This document shows, in pieces, positions 53,657 to 64,000 of a DNA stretch of 64,000 bases (positions are counted from its first letter, which is position 1; each line of letters opens with the position of its first letter). The stretch is from Fulvia fulva (lineage: Eukaryota; Ascomycota; Dothideomycetes; Mycosphaerellales; Mycosphaerellaceae). A program made the position numbers and the translations under genes. The notes beneath the pieces were generated by a model that worked only from the letters and a program-made list of their open reading frames with translations, made no database searches and had not been told where the DNA came from. The stretch covers positions 2,170,001-2,234,000 of the forward strand of contig NC_063015.1 of the NCBI RefSeq assembly GCF_020509005.1, given 5' to 3'.

Positions 53657-54671
53657 CCAGCGAGGAAAGCAGCTTAGGAGGTGAGACGCACTTGACGGCA
53701 GATGTCGTGACGAGTCGCCGAAGAGTTGAGTAAAGATGTTCTCGCTGTATGCTGGGACCAAACGCTGCCGTGAGCCTGCGTGGCGCTGGGCATCGGTGCA
53801 GGAATGCGTCACACGAGCGGAACAGTCCAGAGACCAACGGACCAAGGGCTGTCGACAAAGTTCATCGCCGGGCAGTTCAAGCAATGATGGTTTCCACGAA
53901 GGTAGACGACACGCCCCGGTAACGAACTTTGTCCACAGCCCTTGGACCTCACTGCACAACCCCGTGTTCCAAAGGACGATGCCAATTCCACAAAGTATGA
54001 AGAGCTTCGAACGTTGCTTTGAGGATACGAGCGCGATTTTGAATCTGCAGCGTTCTAGCGTGCGACTACACTTCTGCTCAGAGCCTTGCATAGCGTGCGG
54101 ATAGCATTCAGCCGGCGGCGCTCTAGCCTTGTGATACTTTCAGGGCAGCGAATGTACAGATTGTGACTTGTGTACATACTGTAAACCGACATGCAATTTC
54201 TCTACACTGAACATGCACGCACTACTGTACAGAGAAGTGCATGCGTCCGATGATGATGGCTGAAAAGCAAAGACCTGCATTGAGCTCAGGCGTAAGTACC
54301 TAGGTACAGTCAGGGTGAAGTCAAAGCACCATCACTCAGTGATAAGTCGATCGAAAGCGCAGACCGACGATGGTGGGGTCGAGGTGACGAAGCGCTTCTG
54401 GGCCAACCCTGGTAGAATCATTAGCTGAAGCGCATCTGCATGCTATCGCCATGTGAACGCGTCTCGAGTTGTATACATTACGACGTGGTTGGTTGTGGCA
54501 CTGTCAGTCTCCATGTTCATAGAAAACCGACCAGAAGACTGACGACTGCTGCAAACACCTCAACAAGCCGACTGCGCCTTCTTCCGTCGAACACCATCGT
54601 ACCTACCCGACCCTTTATCAGCAACAAATTAACCCCCAAACCTAAATTCAACCACGCTACGATCAAGCACC
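53657..54671. other. Intergenic region with hairpin
   Basis: No gene supported in about 1 kb. Contains the inverted repeat at 53839-53948. The promoter of the SnoaL-like gene lies at the right end. Confidence 0.4.
53839..53948. repeat. Inverted repeat able to form a long hairpin
   Basis: Arms 53839-53863 and 53924-53948 (25 bases each, two mismatches) are separated by 60 bases. Weaker pairing appears to continue into the loop (CCGGG opposite CCCGG). No coding context. Confidence 0.75.
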
Positions 54672-55142
54672 ATGCCTCGCCTCTCGAGACAAGACTTTCT
54701 CTCCTACATCCGCAGCTTCAACACCCGCTCCTACGAACACCAACACACCTTCTACGCGCCCGACATCACCATGACCCTACCAGACCCGGCTGTTCCTATC
54801 CTCCGCGGCCCCGAAGCCATTTCAAAACACTATGCGCAAGTCCACAGAGTTGCAGAGGAAACGGTCGTGTCGATGGTTGTCGTGACAGAGTATGATCACG
54901 TCTTCTTCGAAATGGAGGTGTACTTCAAGTACGTCGTCGACACCGATAAAGATGTCCATGGTACGACTGTCCAGGAGGGTGATGTGTTCAAGGTGACTGT
55001 TTGGGCGCTGTATGTGATCGATGAGGCAGGCAAAATGCGGAGTATTAGGTGTAATCTATGGGAGGAGAAGATGCTCGGGCAGTTTGAGATGGGGCCGTTG
55101 ATTGAGGAGAGTAGGTCGAGAGCGCAGGTGGATTTGAGATGA
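54672..55142 (+). CDS. SnoaL/NTF2-like fold protein
   Basis: Single exon, 156 residues from ATG 54672. The pattern fits an NTF2-like cone: an N-terminal helix pair (QDFLSYIRSFNTRSYEHQHTFYAPDITM), a turn with a helix (RGPEAISKHYAQVHRVAEET) and four beta strands (VVSMVVVTEYDHVFFEMEVYF; DVFKVTVWALYVIDEAGKMR). Family members range from polyketide cyclases and dehydratases to non-enzymatic binding proteins. No catalytic Asp/His pair can be assigned safely. No signal peptide. Neighbours do not suggest a biosynthetic cluster, so the substrate is unknown. Confidence 0.75.
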   Translation: MPRLSRQDFLSYIRSFNTRSYEHQHTFYAPDITMTLPDPAVPILRGPEAISKHYAQVHRVAEETVVSMVVVTEYDHVFFEMEVYFKYVVDTDKDVHGTTVQEGDVFKVTVWALYVIDEAGKMRSIRCNLWEEKMLGQFEMGPLIEESRSRAQVDLR

Positions 55143-55373
55143 TGCAGCCTGGCCTGGATGTGAGTTAGCTTGTGGTGACCGCGAGGGAGTCCTGATGCGA
55201 CAGATGTGGCGTATGACATGTTGCGAGATCTGGTGTCTCATCTATGCCATTACTTCGTACTCTATGCTCTTGGGTATCGCTAAGACACGTGCCGTTGCGC
55301 ACGTGCCCATGTCTTCGGGAAGGATTGGAATCAGCTCGATGGAGCCATCGTCTCGTGCACAAGCCCATCAAGG

Positions 55374-56015
55374 CTATCTAGGATCCGGAATAGCCTCGTA
55401 GTCGTCCTCGCTGGGTAGGAAGTACGCAGCGGAGCAGACGCCGAGCGCGTTGATGACCAGAACTGTCCAGCTCACGGTGCACAGAACAAAGGACTTGTCG
55501 AGCTCCCACCCAACGAAGAACCGGGAATCTGTCTCATAAAGATGTGCCTGGCGCTACGTTAGTATACCCCATGGGCCTATATCTCTTCATTGCGAGCGCA
55601 CACTTACTACGAGTGCCATTGCAATGATCTGTCCAGCTGCCACAGCAGATAATAGTCCAGCTATCATCTTCCATCCTGCTTCTCTTGCGCCTCTCCCTCC
55701 CACCAGAACCGTAACGTACGCAACCACTACCGCCAACTCGAGCACGACACTGAAATTCATCAAGAAAGCCGTGCTTCGCCAGGCTGAACAGAAGCCTCGG
55801 TTCTCGCCATGGCAGTCTTCATACTGAGGGAACTTCGTGCACTGGCCCGTGATCGAGCTACACCGTTTGTGTAGGCCGTAAGATACGCGGATGGGGTCGT
55901 GGTCGGTCGGCGAGGTGTAGGTCACCCAGTTTGGCAGTGCCATGGCGGCTATCGTACATGCAACAGCGCCCAGGAACACCCACAGTGAGATGCCATACAC
56001 GATCCGGCGCGTCAT
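55374..56015 (-). CDS. Claudin/SUR7-like tetraspan membrane protein
   Basis: Exons 56015-55608 and 55547-55374 with a 60-nt intron (GTAAGT ... TACTAAC ... CCAG), 193 residues. Four hydrophobic helices: WVFLGAVACTIAAMALPNWV, FLMNFSVVLELAVVVAYVTV, MIAGLLSAVAAGQIIAMALV and CTVSWTVLVINALGVCSAAY. The first extracellular loop (about 35-75) carries several Cys (RCSSITGQC; EDC; GFC), as in fungal claudin-like proteins, and the C-terminus is short and acidic. The family sits in the plasma membrane, some at eisosomes, and has roles in cell wall or pH signalling. Which subfamily this is cannot be settled by eye. Confidence 0.8.
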
Positions 56016-56880
56016 GGTATGCGTGAGACAGCGGTGAGGGGATTTGCTGGAATGGCGTGCTGCTGCTTGCGGATTGTGAGATGGTGCTGATCACTGCGAT
56101 CGATGATGCTGCGCTGTTGTGATCGTCGTGTGCAGGCTGGCTTCAAGACGGAAAGGTTCAATGGTGATGATGGCCTGGTATGTACAGAACTACCGTATGC
56201 GTGATTTCGGCACGTCATGGCGCGAGGATGGCGTTGAGCTGCCAACGGTCCGAACCATGTCTCTCCGGCAGGAAGGGAGCAACCACCTTTCGAAGCGACA
56301 ACCTTGAACGATCATCATCACGACATCTGATGTGAAGACTTCTTCGTCATCTTCAACAAGCGACATGAGACCATATGACGACCACGACCTCCAAAAGTAA
56401 CACATGACGCGGGAAGGCTTGAGAGTCGAGATGTTCTGGATGGTCCAGAGCCGCCTTGCCATCCATCCTTCTTGGCAGCTTGTGTGCACTCGTACCGCGA
56501 CTCACTACCTGCACAGTGCACTCCCGAGCCTTTCACAGTACGTACGCATGATCCTGGTCTTTCTTCCGATTCGCCTGTCGCCAAGATGCCATCTCTAGGC
56601 TTGTCATTCGTCCATCTGCAAGACGGCAGTGTCAGAGGCTTGCGGTATGGTTGATCGAAATGTCAATCTCTTCCCGCCGGCCCACATACGGGACGTTGGT
56701 TATGCGCGCAGCCGCCTGACCAGTGCTCGGACTGGCTGCGAACGGAAAAGCGTCCGGATCGACCAGAGCTAGACTTACGGCGCCGTTCCTGGTATGAGGC
56801 TATGAGCGTTATACGAATGTATAATCACAATCGCGCGCCCCTTCTCCGTCAAGGTAGGAGTCTCCTTCACAGACCTCGCT
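56016..56880. promoter_or_regulatory. Divergent intergenic region, claudin-like gene and GH79 gene
   Basis: Both genes start at its borders (56015 minus, 56881 plus), so it must contain both promoters. No coding sequence is supported. Confidence 0.45.
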
Positions 56881-58584
56881 ATGTGGTCTCCATTATTATT
56901 GTTGCCCATCGGGGCATCGCTGACATACCAGTCACCATTGATTGTCGAAAGACAGAACCCGGCATTCACGATATCAGTCGCACAAAATACTCCCAATGGC
57001 GTATCAGACATTGTTGACAAAGGTATGACCGAGAAGTTATCGAGCAGTGGTCACAACATTGCTACCTTGCATGCTCTCGATGCTGTGTGATCACTTGCTT
57101 CGTGCCGGTAGCAAGATCAACTACAAGAGCCTTATGCACACCCTTGTACATGGCTAACTCGCTGGTCAACAACAGGCTTCCCTGCCTTCGCCATGTCAGG
57201 CCATTCTTTCCACGAATATACCGGAACGAAGGCCAATCCCAATGTGTTTAGTCGCAACCTATTGCAATCGATATCTGATAGAACTGGCCAGCCGGTCCAT
57301 ATTCGAGTGGGAGGCACGTCAGCCGATTTCGCGAGATACTCGCCGACACAGACCCAGCCGATAGTCTTTCCTCCAGGTTACACTCCTGGCGCTATACCAA
57401 AGGGAATGACCATTGGACCATCCTGGTTCGAAGGCTTTGCGAACTTCCCAAACGTGAGGTGGACGTTCATGTCAAAGCTAGCCAACTATGGCCGAGACCA
57501 GTCAGCTCAAGATACCGTGACTGTGGTCAGGCAGGCTCTCAGAAACATTCCCAGCGGCAATCTCGATGCACTTGAAGTTGGCAATGAGATCGGTTACTAC
57601 CCATGCGCCAACCGCGATTGCACTTACAACATGCCGGCTTACATCAACGAGTGGAGAGCTGTGTCAGGTGCAATCGATTCTGCAGTTGGGGCCCAAAAAT
57701 ATCAGGCACCTGCGCTATATGGAAATGGCGGCATCTGGACCGTCGGCAACGCTTTCGACAAGGGTCAGAACTCCAAGGGCAACATCGTCTCAGCTGCGGT
57801 TCACCACTACATGGATGACAAGCCAGTCACAGTGGCACAGCTTCAGAGCAACTACATGAACCACACTCGCATCGCCAGGCAGCTTTCGCAATACTCGGCG
57901 CCCGTCAGCTACCTCAAGACCAATCAGCCAAACGTGCGTCTGCACCTTGCCGAGGACAACAGCAACACTTTCAGCAAGGACAATGCCGACGTGCTAGGCG
58001 TCTTCGGTTCCACCCTTTGGCTTGCAGACTACATGCTGTTTGCCTCGACCCTTGGGATTGCACGCCACAATATCCAGCAGAGTACTGGCTTCAGCTACTC
58101 CAGCTGGCGAGCAGTCAACTACGACGGTAAAGCAGCTGCAGTACTGCCACCATGGTACGCCCATCCTTTCGTCGCAGACGTCCTCGGAAACACTAATGAT
58201 GTCCGAATTGCGGACCTCAAGCTCGGCAGAGACTTGTTCTCTGCCTACGGCATCTACAATGCAGGCACTGGCAAGATTCAGAAGATTGTCCTCATCAACC
58301 TGAAAGACTACGCCACGAGCCACGGCACCCGTCCATCGCAGACCGTCACCCTCAACGTCAACAACGCGAACTACAACAACAACGTTCGTGTTGAGAAGCT
58401 TACTGCACCTGACGCTCGCACCCAAGACGCCAGCAAGATTACCTGGAAGGGTACCTCTTGGACATTCGCAAGCCAGGGCAAGCCTGTGCAGGGCATATCC
58501 GACACCACTACCGTCCGAGCTTCGCGCGGACAATTCACGGTCACAGTGCCAGCCGCCCAGGCTGTGCTGCTGACTTTGACGTAG
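56881..58584 (+). CDS. Secreted GH79 glycoside hydrolase (beta-glucuronidase family)
   Basis: Exon 1 (56881-57022) carries a signal peptide (MWSPLLLLPIGASLTYQ). A 153-nt intron (57023-57175; GTATGA ... GCTAAC ... ACAG) leads to exon 2 (57176-58584), about 516 residues. GH79 marks: HIRVGGTSADFARY near residue 85; the acid/base Glu in LDALEVGNEIGYY; the likely nucleophile Glu in RLHLAEDNSNTF; and a C-terminal beta-domain with VLINLKDYA and VEKLTAPDA. Fungal GH79 enzymes remove terminal glucuronic or 4-O-methylglucuronic acid, for example from arabinogalactan proteins. The intron is long for this genome and could hide a small exon. Confidence 0.88.
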
Positions 58585-59394
58585 ATGCTTTATGACGATC
58601 GAATGACATTGCATGAGGCAAGAGCGACAGACTTGCTATGATGAATGATAATGTCACGGCCATATGCAGCATGGTTGAGCTTTTCGTAATTCTGCATTGC
58701 ACGTGATACGATCTTTGCATGCTGTACATAACAAACCCATACATATAAAGAGATGATTAATGGGATCTGTTCGATCAGTGATCGCCATGAAAGCATCGTC
58801 AACGCCGTTGACCACGTCCGCGCCTTGATGCATATGATTGCCAAACATGGGTATCATGAGCGAGTAGACGCGCGCACATGACTATGCTGTAACACTGGAG
58901 GCACATTTGCACTCTGAGCTGGTATAGCAATGCCCCTAGCACTGATCTATCGATTGCGGGTCACAAGTCTTCAACATTCCTCGAGGCGCTTGGCGGAATG
59001 TTGCCCACCCGCGTTGTAGCCATCCTAGCTCAGTGCATCATCACTCGCTCATCCACATATGCGAAGAGGACTGTCACCTTATGTTGGAACTGCTTCGGGG
59101 ACATACTCTCCCGAGATCGCGTGTTCAAGAAAACCCGTGGTGATATGGCTGCTCGAGTTTGCTAAAGGCGTCCCTTTGTTCGAACGCGTCCGCCGAGCGG
59201 GAGCAGAATGCCAGGTAACAGTTCTGCTGAAAGCGGCCACGCATCACGAACGAGCCTCAATAGCAGCTTCAACGGTATACCTCCAAGGACCAGTCCCAGC
59301 ATCAATGCAGTAGCAATGAACCTTGCTCCCTCTCATCATCTGCGAGCAACTGTCCTTTCTGCATTATCCCACACAATCAGCTTGCCTACCCAAG
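58585..59394. other. Intergenic region
   Basis: About 0.8 kb between GH79 and the acidic repeat gene, without a supportable gene. It includes the promoter of the gene at 59395. Confidence 0.4.
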
Positions 59395-60500
59395 ATGCGC
59401 TCCCAACTCTTTCTCTCCTGGCTTGCCATCGTCTCCATCGTTACGGCCCAAATCAGCAGATTCGACGAGGAGACCCCAGATGGGATCGAGGACCAGCCAG
59501 CTGTCCGACATGCCCTCGCTGATGAAGATGGCGACATTCCAGCTTTCTCTGACGATCAAGAGATCGATACCAGCCTTGATGGTTACGACCACGAATCTGT
59601 CGCGAGAGACCTCCGTGAGAACAACAGAGCGAAACGCGCGCCTCTTGACATCCGCGATACGCTTGCTGATGAAGCCATCAACATGATCCACGAGTATGGC
59701 CAGGGCGTTGACGTCAGCCTTGACGGCTACGACCATGATGCTGTCGCTCGTGATGTCGAAGACGGGCCGTTGGAGAATGTTGAGCGAGGACTTGGCTTCG
59801 AGGCTGCTAGGCGGCTGGGTCGCATGAAGCCGCACTATGTCCAGCATGGCGAGCGCGACGAAGAGGTCGAAATTGACGAGGATGGGGAGGATGATGGTCC
59901 GTGGGTTGATCTGGTTCGTATCTTCTTGCAGTTTTTGGCTTTCTTCTCCCTGCTGACGACTTTCAGGACGCGTATGATGAGGGAGACGTCGAGGAACGAG
60001 ATGCAGACGACGAAGACGTGGGAGACGGGCTCAAGGATGAGGGTGATACTCCGCTGGTCACGTTTGAGCGCGATGTCGAGGATGAAGACCCGGGAGATGG
60101 TCTCGACGACGAGGGCGACACCCCACTTGTGACGCTTGAGCGTGATGTCGAAGACGAGGGAGACGATGCGCATGATGATATCGACACCTCGCTGGAGGGA
60201 TATGACCATTCGTTACTGGACCGCGATTCAAGCTATGAGTATTATGATCCAGACGAAGCCTTCCACGACGGAGCGTATGACTCTGGCGATGCAGAATTGG
60301 GCAGCGAGCAGGTTGAAGAGCAGGACGAAGAGCAAGATGCTGCCGAGCAAGAGCGTGTGGTCCAGAAAGGACCACCCACCATGCGTAGACGAGGCCTTGT
60401 CGATGGAGATCAGGAGGCGGAGGAGGAGGATGATGATGCTGGCCTTTGGAGCGCGTGGTCAACGGTTCGGCGTTGGGTTGATGATTTGATGGACGGATAG
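59395..60500 (+). CDS. Secreted acidic repeat protein (SLDGYDH repeats)
   Basis: Exons 59395-59904 and 59967-60500, 347 residues. The intron ends TTTCAG after a CTGAC branch; the donor is either at 59905 or nine bases later, both in frame. A signal peptide (MRSQLFLSWLAIVSIVTAQ) is followed by Asp/Glu-rich sequence with three SLDGYDHxxVARD-type repeats (two in exon 1, one in exon 2) and two copies of DEGDTPLVTxERDVEDE in exon 2. Basic pairs (RAKR) suggest possible Kex2 cleavage. The C-terminus ends with a Trp-rich helix (LWSAWSTVRRWVDDLMDG). No known domain; a metal-binding or wall-associated secreted protein is possible. Confidence 0.75.
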
Positions 60501-61301
60501 TCCGGGCGTAACGAGAAGTGTAATTCTCGTAGGTTTCAGCTCAATCAAGGAGACTGTACGGCCAATTCTGTAGGTAATCAGACCAGCTTGGAGACATATA
60601 CCAGTATTCCAACGCCTCACCATATCGTTCCTGCGAGCCATCCTTCCCACTGGACGCCGTAGCGTCTTCAACATCGCTGTCTGGTCATTCTGAGCGATGC
60701 ACGCCCAGCAGCACTGAACACGTGCCAGCACATCCGTGTCGAGCACGAGACCATGCGCGCCATTGGAGTGTACTGGCCCCTTGATGCCGCTGCTAGAAGT
60801 GATTTGCCAGAAGTATTCCAATCGGTCGAAATCGTTGCGCAGGTTTGTGTCGATTCCAGATGAGCGGTCAAGCTCGCCAACCTTTTCGATAGCACGACGT
60901 GCATCATCGTAATTCGGGACCGCCAACCATTCCCATTTCATCGTCCGTACAGTACATTTCATTTCCAGCCGCTGACCTTATGCCACTCAGGATTCAGTAC
61001 TCATCTCCTCGCTATCCTCGGCCCCTTCTACCACACTCTGGGCGCGATCGTAGTAGTCGATACCAAGCAGCAACCTGCACAGTTCGTCTCTCAGCTTCCT
61101 CAAGCATGAACTGCATGGCCTTCCGTGCGCGTTTGCGTATAGCACCCCATTCCGCTCGTCCCAGCCCAGGGGCTCAATTTGGCCGGCTTCGATTTCCTCG
61201 ACCAGCAACGCTGGCAGCATAGGTAGCTGCAGACTCGACCCACAACATCTTGCAAAGGTAAAGTGGATCGTCAGCCAGAATCCGGCGTCGCTGTCGTCCA
61301 T
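60459..61301 (-). CDS. Possible hypothetical gene, structure unresolved
   Basis: Two minus-strand open stretches look protein-like: 61301-60987 (ATG at 61301; LPALLVEEIEAGQIEPLGWDE and CSSCLRKLRDELCRLLLGID) and 60962-60459 (ATG at 60962; DARRAIEKVGELDRSSG and CCWACIAQNDQTAMLKTLRR). They could be two exons of one gene or chance, and no convincing intron joins them. The second overlaps the 3' end of the plus-strand acidic repeat gene by about 40 bases. No family recognised. Confidence 0.3.
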
Positions 61302-62240
61302 ATGTACCTGCCACGGGACAATCGCGGATGGCCACACCGAGCGATGATCTGATGAAGCGGTGCTGTGCTCGGCATCGTGGGCTGTCTGTCCATGTTGGAG
61401 GGGGGCGCTGTACTCAGTGGAGACCAGGGTGTGGGTGGTAGTGAGAAGAAGGTTGATCTCTGGGTGATCCGAAGGAATCAGAGTTGAGCTTGGATCACTC
61501 CTCTGCACACGGACTGCCCAGGTGTCTTGGACTCCTCGCTCGGGCCCGACAGCCGGAACGCGTGCGGCACACTCTGATGTTGCTGTTGTAGGTGTTGTCC
61601 TTCATGTTCTGTGGGCTGCTGCGCACCTCTGTTCACCACAGGCGGGATTAACGTTTTGACAAAGCGCGGGCCGATCACGGCTGATCTTTGGTAATGAGCC
61701 ACTTGTATCGTGCTCCTGGTTATTGTCCGATGCCAAACCTGCTTCATGCGCCCGCTGAGTGATGTAGGCCTGCCTTTACAGGAATCGACTCCGTAGTATC
61801 AAGCAGTCATATGTGAGACGGCGCTTCGGGCTCACACTTGGCACTGTCGTGGCTCCGAGGAATTGGCTATGCGAATATTGCCACTAATAAGCTGAAGCCA
61901 TCCCCAAGGAGCATCTTCATGCATGATGCCTCCGAAGTAACATCGACCACGGTCATGTCGGATCCTCACCATCTCGCAAGCGTGTCGGAATATACGCCGC
62001 TCCGACAGCGAACATATCCTGGTCGGGAGAGGATTTACCCGCGCGCTTGCGAGATGCTGAGGATCCGACATGACCGTGGCCGATGTTATGCCTGTGCGAG
62101 AAGTTCCGTATGTCAGGAGGACGGAGACATACTTGACGATGACGGTGAGACATGGTCGCCACTTGCTCATTTCGATTCCAGAATTGTTCTTTAGCAGATC
62201 TTTGAGATTGGGCACCAAGTATGCTCGATCAGGAAGACGC
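61302..62240. other. Intergenic region containing a hairpin
   Basis: Beyond the inverted repeat at 61938-62088 there is no supportable gene. Open frames on both strands through the hairpin encode matching peptides only because the sequence is palindromic. Confidence 0.4.
61938..62088. repeat. Near-perfect 45-bp inverted repeat with 61-base loop
   Basis: Arms 61938-61982 and 62044-62088 are reverse complements with only two mismatches in 45 bases. The loop (61983-62043) holds a smaller stem of TGTCGGA against TCCGACA. The DNA could extrude as a cruciform and the transcript would fold into a long hairpin. Confidence 0.9.
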
Positions 62241-63266
62241 TCAGTCACATGTTCGTAGAGGTGCATGCGGCTCATGCCACGCGAGCAGGGTGGCAGGAGC
62301 AAACCGTGGCCACCGCCTCGGCCTGATATGCTGATTCCGTTCTTGCAGGGCTCGGAAGTCGGTCTCGAAGCTGTGCTGGCTATACATGTCAACATCTGAA
62401 AGCGAGCGTAGAGTCGATACAGAGGTATCACGCTGGCCCTTTGAGGGACCGCCGCGCTGTCTCAGTCTGTCGATGGTTCTGTACATGAGACGACCAGCCA
62501 ATACACCAACAATACAGGCTTCCACGGCAGACGAAGTCCCACATGGCCAGACCAGTACTGTCTGTGAAGAGTAGCCATCTAGGTGGTTGGCTGGACGATA
62601 CCGAAGTGTTGAGTGCGCATGCGTGGGCTGAAGGCACGAGCTGCCCAGTGAGGCCAAGACAAGGCGGACAGGAACAAAGATGTCACGACCAGGTAGTCGG
62701 TCATCCCGACGATTGCTGGCCAAAAGCATTCCCTTCGAAGTTCCAAAGGAGAGACTCCAGCGGCTCCTAAAGCGATGGGCCCGAACTGGTCTCTGCGGCG
62801 AGCAGTACAATGTCGGGAGGACGGGACTGTCGACGATTCGTTGCTGCCGGCTTCGATTTGCTATCGTCTGGCTGTTCTCGAGACCTGGAACGGCGGTAGG
62901 CGTGCTCGGACGTCCACGCCCTAGCAAGAGCCGTGTAGATGAAGTGCTAGAGATGTGTGTCTCTGTCGAGCGACGACTCGGGGACATGGGAATCCAGGTC
63001 GCGTCATTACCGCATGTGATGACCGGGTGGATCACTGCGTCTGTGGTGAGGTCGCGAGCCCGATGGAAGTCACGGTGCAGAAGAAGTTGTCTGGTGTTGC
63101 TTGTTTGCCGATGTGTTCTTGCCATGAGGAAGTCGTGCGCCGAACGCGTGCAGGCCTGGCAAGAGCCAAGGGGAACCGCACTTCGGAGTCCAAGTGCTGA
63201 CCGAAAGAACGACCACGGAGCAGGTTTACATGCATGCCGCAGTGTACATGTAGGCAGCATAGCCAT
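62241..63266 (-). other. Long open stretch of doubtful coding value
   Basis: An open minus-strand frame of 341 codons, of which only the last quarter looks protein-like: a membrane helix (VEACIVGVLAGRLMYRTIDR) followed by a Ser-rich tail (DTSVSTLRSLSDVDMYSQHS). The rest is Arg/Ser/Pro-rich as in non-coding frames of GC-rich DNA. It may hold the final exon of a membrane protein whose upstream exons I could not assemble, or nothing. Confidence 0.2.
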
Positions 63267-63438
63267 GTCGATTCTGCGTCGCGCGGCCGTCCTGTCCTAG
63301 GCTGGGGAGATACGGAGCCAATGGTGCGGGCAAAGCATTGTCAAGTGAGAAGAGCAGGAGCTGTGCAAAGTGCCACTACAGACGATGATTCCGTAAAGGC
63401 AAGCGCTACACACGTCGGTGTCCAGATCACACTATACA

Positions 63439-64000
63439 CTATTCGTCAAAGGTCATCTTGCTGCCAGCACCCGCAACGATCGCGGCCGACGCCCGCGGAG
63501 CTTGAGCGAGAGCTTTGCCGGGAGCCTTCGTCCTCGCATCGAACTTCTTCCTCCTGACCTCTTGTCGTTCATCCTTGCCCATCTTCTTGTACTTGTCGTT
63601 CTTCTGCTTCCGCGGGGCGTTCTCCCGTGCAGACGCTGCTTCCCGCGCGAGGCTCTCAATACTCTCCTCGCCACCAGCGACAGCATCGCCTTCGCCGTTT
63701 GGTGCTGCAGATCGCTGTTCCTTTGGCCCACCCTTGCCGTAGCGCTTTTGGTATCTGGTTTGTGCATCCTCTGCGAACTCGCACCGCATCGTCCTGCCGT
63801 TGTAGCGGTTGATAAACCACTTCCTGGGCTTGTGGTTCTTCCTCTTTGGCTTCTTCTTCCCTTCCTCATCATCGTCACTCTCATCGTCCTCGACATCCGA
63901 CTCTTTGACATCCGACTCTTTCCACACAAAGCCCTTCACGGCATTCGTCGCACTTTCGATGTCCGCGAATGTGACCCATCCGAAACCCTTGCACTTGCCC
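63439..64000 (-). CDS. Nucleolar-type RRM protein, C-terminal part (5' end outside window)
   Basis: The frame runs off the right edge. The visible part, about 187 residues, starts inside an RRM: the RNP1-like KCKGFGWVTFADIESATNAV. It continues with an acidic insert (KESDVEDDESDDDEEGKKK), KWFINRYNGRTMRCEFAEDAQTRYQKRYGKG, which is the end of the domain, and a basic Lys/Arg tail ending GSKMTFDE. The acidic insert and basic tail resemble nucleolar ribosome-biogenesis RRM proteins such as Nop13, which is the best guess, not an assignment. Confidence 0.75.
   Translation of the reverse strand, partial: GKCKGFGWVTFADIESATNAVKGFVWKESDVKESDVEDDESDDDEEGKKKPKRKNHKPRKWFINRYNGRTMRCEFAEDAQTRYQKRYGKGGPKEQRSAAPNGEGDAVAGGEESIESLAREAASARENAPRKQKNDKYKKMGKDERQEVRRKKFDARTKAPGKALAQAPRASAAIVAGAGSKMTFDE

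Overview
The window reads as nuclear DNA of a filamentous ascomycete, most likely a Dothideomycete. Genes are compact and mostly carry zero to two introns of about 50-70 nt with GTAnGT-like donors, CTRAY branch sites and CAG/TAG acceptors. The gene content fits: Osh4/Kes1-type OSBP, Hos2 deacetylase, Yng2-type ING protein, GH79, claudin-like tetraspan, NmrA-like protein and a Tc1/mariner element. The class-level assignment is inference. Exon joins were worked out by hand from frame continuity and splice signals; no search was run.

Left end (1-6.5 kb). A tract almost devoid of CpA and TpG and rich in TpA (1-640) looks like a repeat destroyed by repeat-induced point mutation (RIP). Next to it, on the minus strand, lies a decayed DUF3435/FluG-type gene with C2H2 fingers (796-4335). 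DUF3435 is the tyrosine-recombinase family that also contains Starship captains. An intact gene of an uncharacterised fungal family follows (5504-6486); a broken paralogue lies 39 kb away (44786-45607).

Middle left (7.5-28.9 kb). A very large membrane synthetase (7494-12757) joins an acyl-adenylating domain and a carrier domain to three repeats of two membrane helices plus a left-handed beta-helix. After it come an oxysterol-binding protein and an omega-amidase-type nitrilase, divergently transcribed. An MFS transporter with a long disordered N-terminus (18475-22334) carries two in-frame stops. A secreted epoxide-hydrolase-like enzyme follows, then an NmrA-like gene cut by an in-frame stop, a BRCT-like protein, a secreted PSAAPSYK-repeat protein and a broken small membrane gene.

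Centre (31-45 kb). This is mostly housekeeping: an F-box-like protein, HOS2 and an ING/YNG2 gene sharing a divergent promoter, and a peroxisomal SCP2-type thiolase ending in SRL. An intact Tc1/mariner transposon has 28-nt perfect terminal repeats and TA target duplications. A MARVEL-like protein and a sterol-glucosyltransferase-like GT1 enzyme follow.

Right part (45-64 kb). It holds a 1,425-residue acidic, lysine-island protein, an RRM miniprotein resembling the eIF3b RRM, a conserved Dothideomycete-type hypothetical, a SnoaL/NTF2-like protein, a claudin-like tetraspan and a secreted GH79 enzyme. A secreted Asp-rich repeat protein, two hairpin-forming inverted repeats and the C-terminal part of a nucleolar-type RRM protein complete it. 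Several genes are interrupted by stops that one C-to-T change in a CpA context could have produced, so the main theme of the window is gene decay with RIP-like features beside transposon remains.
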